Shown here in pieces: positions 55,636-64,000 of a stretch of DNA of 64,000 bases. The position numbers and the translations under genes are program-made. The DNA is from Cryptomeria japonica (taxonomy: Eukaryota; Streptophyta; Pinopsida; Cupressales; Cupressaceae): contig NC_081406.1 in assembly GCF_030272615.1 (NCBI RefSeq), positions 246,939,218 to 247,003,217 of the forward strand, given 5' to 3'. The number at the start of each line of letters is the position of its first letter. The first letter of the stretch is position 1. Below the pieces are notes generated by a model. That model saw nothing but the letters and a program-made list of their open reading frames with translations, was not told the DNA's origin and searched no databases.

Positions 55636-57868
55636 TCCCCACATGAGAGGATAAATAGAGATAATTAATAAATAGTATTTATTAAATATCTCCTCATAAA
55701 AAGCATAAATTATGAAGAATTAATAAATAAAATTTATCAATTATCTCCATTTTAGAAGAAAATAAATATGATAAATTAATAAATACAATTTATTATTTAT
55801 TATTCATATTTATGGGTTAGGTAATTAAATAAAATGAATCTATTTAATTAATTGGACAAGAGGATAAATAAATAGATATTAAATTTATTTATTTAATTTT
55901 TAGAAGAAGGGTTAGTAAGAAAGAGAATTTAATTAATTAAACTAATAGGCAAACAAGTCAAACTGACGTCGAGAGACCTTAATTTAGTCAGATTAAGTCA
56001 AATTGAGTCAAATTGGGCAAAATTGAGAGGAATTGGAAGGAAATGGAAAGATTTGGTAAAATTAGGTCAAAAGAAGTAATTTGGGTCAAACATGTCAAAA
56101 GACACGAAATGGGACCAAAATGACACCATGGGACAGGAAATGAGGTCGAGATAATGTCATGAGACGAAAATTGGGAGAAAATGATGCCATTAGGACAGGT
56201 TTTGGGAGAAAAAGATGTCATGAGATCAAAATGGGAGGAAATTGACATCATCAGGATACATTTTGGGACAGATTGATGTCATGAAATTGAAATGGGGATG
56301 AAATGATATCAATGAGATGGATTTTGGGACAAATTGATATCATGGAATCGAAATGGGGAGAAAATGATATCAACTAGATAGAAAATGGGAAAGGAGAAGT
56401 GAGACATAATCGACAAATGGTGAAGACCATGCATGCAATGAATTCAAAATAGGAGATGCATGCATTGACCATTTTTTAGTGTCTACATTTTGCCCCCTTG
56501 AGACAATGTGATTCAGAGCATCATTTCAAAGAAAATTCGAGAAAAAATTACATTAAAACATGCCCTAGACATGATAGGTAATAAGGGTACCCCCTTGAGA
56601 AATTGACTAAAATATTTGGAAAGAAAGTTAATTTGTCAACAATGATACCAGGATTCCAAAATAGCAAACACAAGAGAAATCAGAGTTGAAATGCAAAAAT
56701 ACAAGATCTAGAAGGTGAAAAATACTGCAACCAATGCAAATGGGAGTGCATGCATGTCCATCTAGGTAGCTTAATGGGTTATAAAAGGGGGTGAAAGGGT
56801 GAAAATAACTCATTTTCACTCTCTCAATTGGAAGAATTGGATCTTTGGAGCAAGGAAGAATAGGCAAGGATGGTGCAAATTTCGAGGGAGAATTATCGTG
56901 GTGAGTGCGTGTGGAGCTACCAACGACCAGAGGGTGCAAGACTAGAGGTATGTACCCTGATGCCCACTTGTCAATTTCTAATTTGAGCATGCTTTTTTGG
57001 GTTAGATTTCCTCATTTTTTTAATACATGTTGTGTTGCCCCTCTGGCATGTGCTGGCATTAATGTCAAAATATGTGTTTTGATCACCTTCATTAAATATT
57101 CAATGTTTCTTGATAAGGGTGATTTTGTGTTGATCTTTGCATTGCATATCATGTTCTTTAATGTGATTTTGGAGAAAAAGGAAAAGTGGTAACATTCCTA
57201 AGTAACTAGGCTTTAAGTTACTTGGAATATTAAAGGGACTCAAAAGCTATATTTGCAACTTATAAAATATGAGTTGCTTTTGGTTCCTTATGTGGTCACG
57301 TGTCTTATTTGAAACCTAAAGAAAAAAACTAAAAATGTATAACTTTACAAAAAGATACTATTCCTACATCTTTTGTTAAAGCTCTTGAGGAGCTAGGCCA
57401 TGAAAAGCTCTCAAAGAGCTAGGGAATGAGCAGCGGTTGGACATTCAATTGTGTTACAGAGTAGCGACAACTTATGGTCATGTGGACTCAAACACAATTT
57501 GGCAATGATGTCAAAGGAGATATCTTCAACATTGATTTACATCTCAGGTGTTTCGAACCCTTGTTTTTGTGATTTATTTTCTTGTCAAATTAATTTTTTG
57601 GTTGTGATCTATTTAGTTTGGTTGTGAGCCTTAAATCTTTTTATCTCTTAGTTTGTATGGGTTTTTCATTAAGGGATAATGGTGCTATAATCTTCTATGA
57701 AATTTTTTGTTTATATGTTTTTGAGGTTTGAGTCGTTTAACTCTCTTTCAGTCTCTTTCGTGAAAATAAAAAAAGGGGTGTACACTGTTACATGGTTCTT
57801 ACTTTGTAAAATAAAACCCTTATAGGTTATCTTATGCATATATGTTTTAAGTGTATTACAAAAATGAG
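55636..57868. other. Gene-free flank of the two LTR elements
   Basis: Starts as the right half of the AT-rich sequence split by the non-autonomous element, then passes into a 61-bp tandem repeat (about 56,093-56,390) and unique AT-rich sequence. Open frames up to 120 codons occur without recognisable motifs. No host exon was recognised. Confidence 0.45.
56093..56390. repeat. 61-bp tandem repeats
   Basis: A unit built from atgtcatgagatcaaaatggg, agaaaatgatgcc, and aggacaggttttggga variants. The atgtcat element starts at about 56,154, 56,215, 56,276 and 56,336, so the period is 61. Purine-rich on the plus strand. About five copies including a weak first. Confidence 0.8.
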
Positions 57869-59064
57869 TGTATACACCTAAAAATTGGCTGAGCAATTAA
57901 ATAAATATTTAATATTTATTTAATATTTATTCTTCTATTAAATAGTTAATTTGAAAAGATTAATTCATTTAATTCATTTTCATATCTTTCTATTAATTAA
58001 TATTTTATTAATTAATTCATTATCCCATTCTTCCAAATTAATTAAATATCTAATATTTAATTATATTATTCCTCTAATTAATTAAATATCTAATATTTAA
58101 TTATCTTATTCCTCTAATTAATTAAATATCTAATATTTAATTATCTCCTCCAAGCAATTAAATATCCAATATTTAATAGTTATTCTCCTATCCTATAGTC
58201 TCAAATATTAAATAGTTCTTAAATTATTTAATATCTCTTTTCCAACTCATCCTCCATCTCCACTTCATCTTCCCTTTGCCAACTCATCAAACATGTGGCT
58301 AAAGAAATTAATATTCCTTAAATATTAATTCATCATTTATCCTCAACTACCAAACTTAATGAAATTGTGTACGTACAAATATTTCATAACCATTTCCTAT
58401 ATTCTCTCCAACACCCCCTACATCTTAGGAAGGACTTGAATCCACTTGTCCTATCATGCCTAAATTTTCTCCAACCATCCCTAGATTCTCTCAGTCAGCA
58501 ACCCAGTCAAGGTGAGATGAGTGACACTTGTCTTCTCCTTCCCTCTTTCTCTCAACCTTCACCTTTGCTAATAGCCATTCAAAATTGCAGATCTGATCAA
58601 GACCGTTGATTTGAGCCACATCATCCAATCCTCTCAAAGTCTATAAAATCAAGAGCTTCAGTTGAGAGGAAGTTAGTCTTCAAAAATAGTCTTGAAAGCT
58701 AATCATATGCATCCGTGAGTTTTTGAAGCAATTAGCAAATAGCAATTATCATATAGTATTTTAGCATAATCATGTAGCTTTGCATATCATACTATCAGTT
58801 AACTACAAGTTATCAGTCCATTCTTCATATGCCATCTTGGAAGCCAACAATGCATTGTCTGAGAGCACACCATCTGCAACCAGGAACAGTGGAGTTAGGA
58901 CACATTGAGACATAAGCCATGAAGGTAAAATAATGATTTATTTTAGTATGTATTTCATGTAGTTTCATTAGTGGATTTTGGATTTCCTGTATGCATTTCC
59001 ATTGTATTTTGTGAAATTAACTTATTACAGGTAACATTATGAGGATGGAATTCAAGCTCACACA
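57869..59064 (+). mobile_element. 5' LTR of a Tat-lineage element (1,196 bp)
   Basis: Starts TGTATACACC at 57,869 and ends AGCTCACACA at 59,064, right before a Tat-type primer-binding site. U3 is strongly AT-rich with 40-bp tandem repeats. TATAAAA at 58,642-58,648 is a likely core promoter. The start resembles that of the minus-strand LTR at 16,645. The 3' LTR lies beyond the window, so target duplication and age cannot be checked. Confidence 0.82.
58037..58156 (+). repeat. 40-bp tandem repeats in the LTR U3
   Basis: Three units starting at 58,037, 58,077 and 58,117, each attaattaaatatctaatat plus a ttaattat...cctcta tail. Less regular ttaatatt-rich sequence continues on both sides. Such arrays may act as enhancer repeats in LTRs, which is not shown here. 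Confidence 0.85.
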
Positions 59065-59067
59065 TTT

Positions 59068-59085
59068 TGGCGCCCACCGTGGGGC
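59068..59085 (+). promoter_or_regulatory. Primer-binding site of the Tat-lineage element
   Basis: TGGCGCCCACCGTGGGGC three bases after the LTR end. Sites of this TGGCGCC..GGGG form are usual in plant Tat and related Ty3/gypsy elements. It primes minus-strand synthesis from a host tRNA whose identity I did not determine. Confidence 0.88.
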
Positions 59086-59170
59086 TGGACCTCACATATA
59101 CCTTTAAAAATCTCGAAAAAAATAAAATCAACACATTTGTAATGGAGATTCACGCATATGTCAATTTTGA

Positions 59171-59395
59171 TAGCACTTTTGCATTGTAGGTTAGTGCTTT
59201 TGCATCGTAGGTTAGCGCTTTTGTTAGAAAATTAGCGCTTTTGCATCATAGGTTAGCACATATGTCATGTAGGTTACCGCTTTTGTCTAAAAATTAGCAC
59301 TTTTGTAATGCAGGTTAGCGCTTTTGTAACGCAGGTTAACGCTTTTGTAACGCAGGTTAGCGCTTTTGCATCGTAGGTTAGCGCATTTGACAGAA
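59171..59395 (+). repeat. 21-bp tandem repeats in the leader
   Basis: About ten imperfect units of ggttagcgcttttgtaacgca type, some with gcatcgta in the second half, about 100 bases after the primer-binding site. Spacing between the clearest units is 21 (59,189, 59,210). Two units are interrupted by ttagaaaatt or tctaaaaatt. Confidence 0.85.
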
Positions 59396-61198
59396 AAGTT
59401 TGTAACCATGATTTGAAATTAGGCTTGTAGAAGCCCACCTAAGGTTTTTCACTAACTTTTTACTATTTTGCAGGTTTTTAACAATTTCTTGCAGATTTGG
59501 AGGAGTTAACTTAGGATTTAGTGATTTCTTTTGTAACTTTTTCAAAGTTGGTTAAAAAGAATTCATATTTCCTTTTGGGTAAAAAGAACTTCATTTTCCA
59601 AATTTGGTGTTCTAAAAAGTACCTCACTTGTTTTTGGGCTATAAAAATAATTACATTTGCAAGGTAAAAAGAACAACAAATCAAACATTTACTTTCTTGC
59701 AAAATTAGGATTCACACCTCAAATTTTGGGCTCTAAAAAGAACAACAATCTTTCATTTTCTTGCAAAGGTAAAAAAAAAAAAAGCACAATCAATCTTATT
59801 TTTGCAAGTTAAAAAGAACAATCAACTTGTCCATTCTTACGAAGCAAGTTACTTTTTGCAACGATTTTCATTTTGTTGACCAGGATTTCCAATTCCTAGA
59901 TTAGAAAATCATTTGCTATGAAGGGATAAAATAAACACCATGCTTGTTGGAGCAACATCTCCAAGTAGAGGATAGATCACATTGCTATGGAAAGTTAAAA
60001 ATAACACTTGTATTATGTGTCTCGAAAGTGGTAGGTATATGCTCTCCCCTTAATTGGGTGATCAAAAAGCCAAACCCACTCTTTTTACGCTTTCTTTGCT
60101 TTCAAGCAATTAATCCTTTAGAGGGCCTGCCTTCCCAAGCTGCCTTGAGGGGGCCAGTGAGAGGGGAATGACCTAAAGTGGAAACGGGCTAATACCGAGT
60201 CCTTCCAATCCACTATAAATAAATCGTGTTTGTAATGAAAGTTCAAACAACATGTGCTGATAAGTTCATACCGACACTATGTTTCCCCATAAACCCTATG
60301 GAGAGTAACCTCTATAGGCTGGGAACCTTCTGTATTTACAGAGCTGAAAGTGTCGCATATGGCCACATGACCGGAAGCCTTTACTAAAAACCACTTGTAC
60401 TAGTTGCCAAAATCCTTCTAGTTGTTAGCGTAGGAGGTTGGACCTCTGAAGCGGCTCACACACATATGGTTCTTAGTAGAGATATAAAGTTTGCCATGAG
60501 GAGATTTCATGGAAATTGGTGCTTGGCTGCCCCGAAGAAGTGAGTGCTAAGGGTGGAGCCAGTGGGGTCAAGCATCTAAATATCCTATTTGAATAAGCGT
60601 AGCCTCGGGGGAAACTCCATGTGAGATTCAACAACTATTGTCTCAGCCTGCCATAGGGATTTGTACTTGCTTGTGTTTTTTATTTATTAAAAAATTGTGT
60701 CTTCTATGTCTGTAACATGTTCCAAATGGTCAAAAATTGAAGAAAATTATCATCTACAAAAGATCAAAATCAACAAATTTCTGGAAAAGTGTGATCAAAA
60801 GGATAAAACAAAAAGCATTCCAACACTTGAAACACCAACTCAAAACCAAGGTATCAAAACATCAAATTATCAAAATAATTCTCGAGGTAGGTTTTGTCTC
60901 TAAACCATCACGTATTTTCAAAATAGCTCAAACAACTAGGTTGCTAATCCTATAGGTTATTCCCAAAAGGTTCTATAAACATCAACATTCAACAAGCTAT
61001 TGATTCAAACATCTTAAGTGCAAAAATCAACATCCTTGACAAGTCTCTCATCAGGATAATCAAATCCTCTATCATGAAGCTTGATCAATCTATACTAGGT
61101 TCCTAATCTTGGATATATCTTTCCTATTTTGAACTTAGGTTACATCAAAACCAAAATTGCACCATTGGAATCAAACTTGTAAACTGTCAAATGCTTAT
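59396..61198 (+). other. Leader of the Tat-lineage element
   Basis: About 1.8 kb of leader RNA region between the repeats and the small ORF. 59,560-59,830 repeats the phrase taaaaagaac(aac) several times and has a 13-base A run. 60,170-60,620 is a G/C-richer stretch with many possible short stems, a plausible packaging or structural region. Short ORFs (for example 59,944-60,171 and 60,697-60,903) have no recognised motifs. Confidence 0.5.
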
Positions 61199-61471
61199 AT
61201 GACTTTTAAGTATCACCTTAAGAAAAGAAAACCCAGTTACAAAGCTACTCAAAAAAGAATAAGATACTTGTATATCAATCGCAAGATCTTACTGAAACAT
61301 AGAACATTCCTACACCGTTTTCATCACTACTTACGTGGCTGCGGTATAGAATTTGATGGTGAAACTCTACAAAGACGTTCTTTTCAACAAAGAGATGCTT
61401 TATCCCAACGAATAAACAATAGTGGTAAGATCAATAAAGCATATCATCCTAAACCAATAATCACCTATTGA
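61199..61471 (+). CDS. Small conserved ORF upstream of gag (90 aa)
   Basis: ATG 61,199 to TGA 61,469-61,471, ending 40 bases before the gag ATG. The protein is basic, with many Lys, Arg and His: KRIRYLYINRKILLKHRTFL, then HYLRG, EFDGETLQRRSFQQRDALS and SGKINKA. It aligns gap-free over 72 residues with the leader ORF at 6,140-6,430 of the other Tat family (33 identical by eye). Conservation between families whose Gags are clearly diverged suggests the protein is made. No known fold is recognised; it might form helices. Translation of gag would then need reinitiation, leaky scanning or a spliced RNA. Ogre elements have a pre-gag ORF1, but I cannot say whether it is homologous. Confidence 0.72.
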   Translation: MTFKYHLKKRKPSYKATQKRIRYLYINRKILLKHRTFLHRFHHYLRGCGIEFDGETLQRRSFQQRDALSQRINNSGKINKAYHPKPIITY

Positions 61472-61511
61472 CCTTGTCCTTGGGAACTTTCAACAACTTT
61501 GAAATAAACAC

Positions 61512-64000
61512 ATGCCAGTTTGGACTAGAGCCCAATACGGACAACTTAAAAAACAACAACAAATGGAGGAAGAAGATACCACTTTTGGATTTACCTCTGT
61601 TGACAAAGAAGCCATCAATAGCACCATTAGAGACCTGGAACAAGATTTCAAATTTGATAGGCTAATGGAAAAATTGTTGGCAAAAGAAAAAGAAAAATAT
61701 CTCTTGATGTTGGCAAAATCTGGAGCTAAACTACCACAAGACGTGGAGACAAGTAACACCCAAAACACGGATGAGCAAAAAAATGAAGATATGAACAATG
61801 AAGAAACAAGGAAAGAAAGGGATGATAAAAGAAAAGAGCATAGTGACAAAAAGACTCATGACAAAACAAGGAGAGACTATACAAATAATCCCTTATCAAA
61901 CCTTACTCAACAAATACAAGCTCTACAACAACAAATACAAGACATGCAAAATGGGACAAGCTCCAAGAAATATTCGTTACAAGATATATGCCCATATCCT
62001 TTTGATAAAAATTTGAATATGACGCCATTTCCGCAACATTGCGAGATCCCTAAATATGGCAAATACGATGGAAAATCTGATCCTCAAGATCACATTAGGG
62101 AGTTTTGTACTATGAGCATGGAATTTGCTCACGAGGAAACTTACCTTATGCATCTTTTTCCTAGGAGTTTAAATGGACAATCAATCGAGTGGTTTTCAAG
62201 ATTACCATCTGGAATCAAATCCTTTGAAGAACTTGTGAATATGTTTATTTCACAATATTCCTACAATATAAGGAATGAAATAACAATGCCAGATCTTTGC
62301 AATGTTAAACAAAAGAATGGTGAATCCTTTATGATCTTTTTACAACGATGGAAATGCATGTTTAATAGGTATCCCCGAGATGTACCTAATCAAGAAAAAA
62401 TGGACATATTCATTGATAATCTTATCAGTGAAATGAGTTATCGACTAAGGATGCAATGTCCTCCCTCTTTTGCCAAAATAATTGAAAATGGTCTGAAAAT
62501 AGAGAACGCAATGGTAAAGAAAGGAGAACTAAAACTTTACAATAATTCATACAACAACAACAATGACAAACCCAAGTTTTGGTCAAAGAATAGGAATGTT
62601 AGCAATGAAGGAAATGATGATAACAATACTGCGAAACAACAACAACCAATTTTGAATCTATCAAGTCAAATCCCAAGCAACAACAATCTAGAAAACAATA
62701 AAGCCAAGTCCTTTTTCTCTAATCCTCGGAGAAAATTCACAAACATTGGAGAATCTTTAGAATCAACTCTAAAAACTTTGCTTGCTAACAAATTGATTGT
62801 TTTACCAGAAGCAAGAATTTATGAACCACCAGTTAAGCCAAATTGGTGGAATGACAATCACTTTTGCAATTATCATCGGAATAAAGGACACCTAACAAAT
62901 GATTGTCAAAGATTGAAACACATTATCCAAGATCTAATTGATAATGGAACCATCACGGTGGATAGCCATAAGACGAATGAATCACACTTAGCTTTTAAAA
63001 GTCCACTTCCAAACTATGATAAAGGTGAATCATCCCGATTAGAAAATGACAAAGGGAAAACCAAAGTGAATTATGCTTATATATACGATGATGTAGTAAA
63101 TGTGATCATTGTTAACAAAAATCCATCTTCAGAACCAATCAACGTTATCACAAGAAGCAAAACAAAGGTAACCTTTCTAGGTATAGCAAAAGACCCAACA
63201 TCTGCATCACAACAATACAATTTAGTAGAGAAATTACAACGAATACCTGCTCAAATATCAATTCTAGAACTTCTCAAAGTTTCACCTATGCATAAAGAAA
63301 TTTTGGAGAAAGCATTAGTGGAAACAACGGTTTCAAAATATTTGGATGTAGATCAGTTCCAAAACATGGTAGGACATCTTATAGCTCCTCATTTCTTATC
63401 ATTTTCTGAAAATGATGATGCATCCTTACAACATCCTCACAATGCTCCTTTACATGTTGAAGTCTCCATTAATAAAATTCGTGTCAAATGTGTACTCATA
63501 GATGGAGGAGCTGGTTTAAACATTTGTGCTTTAAGCTTGATAAAAGCTTTGGGATATTCAGAGAATGCAGTAGACCCGAAAAAGAAAATAACCATCAAGG
63601 CTTACGATGAAGCAGAACGTTCTTCTAAAGGAATTGCTATGCTACCAATAAGGATAGGACCTGTGGAAAAGGATACATTGTGTCAAGTTTTAGATTTGAA
63701 TCTCTCCTACAACATTCTTCTGGGAAGACCATGGATTCACAAGATGCAAGCAGTTCCTTCTACATACCATCAATGTGTAAAATTTCCTCATGAAGGAAAA
63801 GAAATCACTATAATTGCAGATTCCAGTCAATATTGCAATAATTTGAAGCCAACACAAGATACCACAGTTCCACATAACAAAGAATTAGTATATCCTACCA
63901 AGGAAATTCAAGCAAAGTTATGGGAAACTTTTGAAGAAAAGCTCAAGTTAAATGATGAAGGAATGGGAAAGTATTCTTTGAATAATTTTCCACTTTCCCC
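61512..64000 (+). CDS. Gag-protease of the Tat-lineage element (intact, runs off the window)
   Basis: ATG 61,512 opens 829 full codons with no stop to base 64,000. Order: an N-terminal region with acidic and basic charged stretches (residues 1-150); a Gln-rich coil (QQIQALQQQIQDMQ); the capsid region with PFDKNLNMTPFPQH, GKSDPQDHIREF, WFSRLPSGIKSFEELV and MPDLCNVKQKNGESF (about 160-290); an Asn-rich linker; a zinc knuckle at 62,865-62,906, C-x2-H-x4-H-x4-C; and the protease with LIDGGAGLNI (about 63,494-63,523), AYDEAERSSKG and LLGRPWIHKMQAVPSTYHQC. It is similar in layout to the copies at 1-14 kb but clearly diverged. The intact frame suggests recent insertion. Pol would follow beyond the window. 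Confidence 0.9.
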   Translation, partial: MPVWTRAQYGQLKKQQQMEEEDTTFGFTSVDKEAINSTIRDLEQDFKFDRLMEKLLAKEKEKYLLMLAKSGAKLPQDVETSNTQNTDEQKNEDMNNEETRKERDDKRKEHSDKKTHDKTRRDYTNNPLSNLTQQIQALQQQIQDMQNGTSSKKYSLQDICPYPFDKNLNMTPFPQHCEIPKYGKYDGKSDPQDHIREFCTMSMEFAHEETYLMHLFPRSLNGQSIEWFSRLPSGIKSFEELVNMFISQYSYNIRNEITMPDLCNVKQKNGESFMIFLQRWKCMFNRYPRDVPNQEKMDIFIDNLISEMSYRLRMQCPPSFAKIIENGLKIENAMVKKGELKLYNNSYNNNNDKPKFWSKNRNVSNEGNDDNNTAKQQQPILNLSSQIPSNNNLENNKAKSFFSNPRRKFTNIGESLESTLKTLLANKLIVLPEARIYEPPVKPNWWNDNHFCNYHRNKGHLTNDCQRLKHIIQDLIDNGTITVDSHKTNESHLAFKSPLPNYDKGESSRLENDKGKTKVNYAYIYDDVVNVIIVNKNPSSEPINVITRSKTKVTFLGIAKDPTSASQQYNLVEKLQRIPAQISILELLKVSPMHKEILEKALVETTVSKYLDVDQFQNMVGHLIAPHFLSFSENDDASLQHPHNAPLHVEVSINKIRVKCVLIDGGAGLNICALSLIKALGYSENAVDPKKKITIKAYDEAERSSKGIAMLPIRIGPVEKDTLCQVLDLNLSYNILLGRPWIHKMQAVPSTYHQCVKFPHEGKEITIIADSSQYCNNLKPTQDTTVPHNKELVYPTKEIQAKLWETFEEKLKLNDEGMGKYSLNNFPLS

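Noticed and set aside
56628-56990. Minus-strand ORF of 120 codons
   Set aside because: No motif or conserved partner; flanked by repeats. Length alone is not enough in AT-rich DNA.

Overview
This window is plant nuclear DNA dominated by LTR retrotransposons, with one recognisable host gene. The evidence is a multi-exon gene with GT-AG introns, plant-type Ty3/gypsy and Ty1/copia elements, a LINE remnant, and long AT-rich stretches without genes. The nested, decayed elements and the one-gene-in-64-kb density suggest a very large, slowly purged genome such as a conifer or other gymnosperm. That placement is inference; nothing in the sequence fixes the species.

Layout. 1-15.2 kb: two copies of one Ty3/gypsy family of the Tat lineage (gag, protease, G-patch, RT, two RNase H domains, integrase) in inverted orientation, their truncated 5' ends facing each other around 6.05 kb. 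The left copy runs off the window and is riddled with stops. The right copy has a broken gag but one 1429-codon open pol frame, and a 3' untranslated region with 55-bp tandem repeats. 15.2-16.8 kb: an LTR on the minus strand and the end of a copia LTR. 17-22 kb: no gene seen. 22.2-26.5 kb: a five-exon gene for a long remorin-family protein, the only host gene recognised. 26.5-31.3 kb: degenerate repeats and a decayed LINE on the minus strand. 31.5-41 kb: a decayed Ty1/copia element on the minus strand, split by two solo LTRs that each keep target-site duplications (3.5 kb and 1.1 kb). 41-47.3 kb: no gene seen. 47.3-48.4 kb: a solo copia LTR with a target-site duplication.

48,859-55,630: a structurally complete LTR element with 5-bp target-site duplication GATTA, two LTRs, a Met-initiator primer-binding site and repeated polypurine tracts. 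It has no protease, integrase, RT or RNase H. It encodes only a coiled-coil/four-zinc-knuckle Gag remnant and a second long protein of unknown function. It looks like a non-autonomous Sirevirus-like element and is the strongest candidate for something not well described. 57,869-64,000: the 5' LTR, primer-binding site, repeat-rich leader, small upstream ORF and uninterrupted gag-protease frame of a second Tat-lineage element, which runs off the window.

The small ORF just upstream of gag is conserved between this last element and the diverged Tat copy at 6.1 kb (33 of 72 positions identical, no gaps, counted by eye). This suggests an accessory protein shared by these families. The elements look related by nesting, recombination and decay rather than by joint function; only the 57.9-64 kb element looks young enough to be competent, and only its first half is visible.
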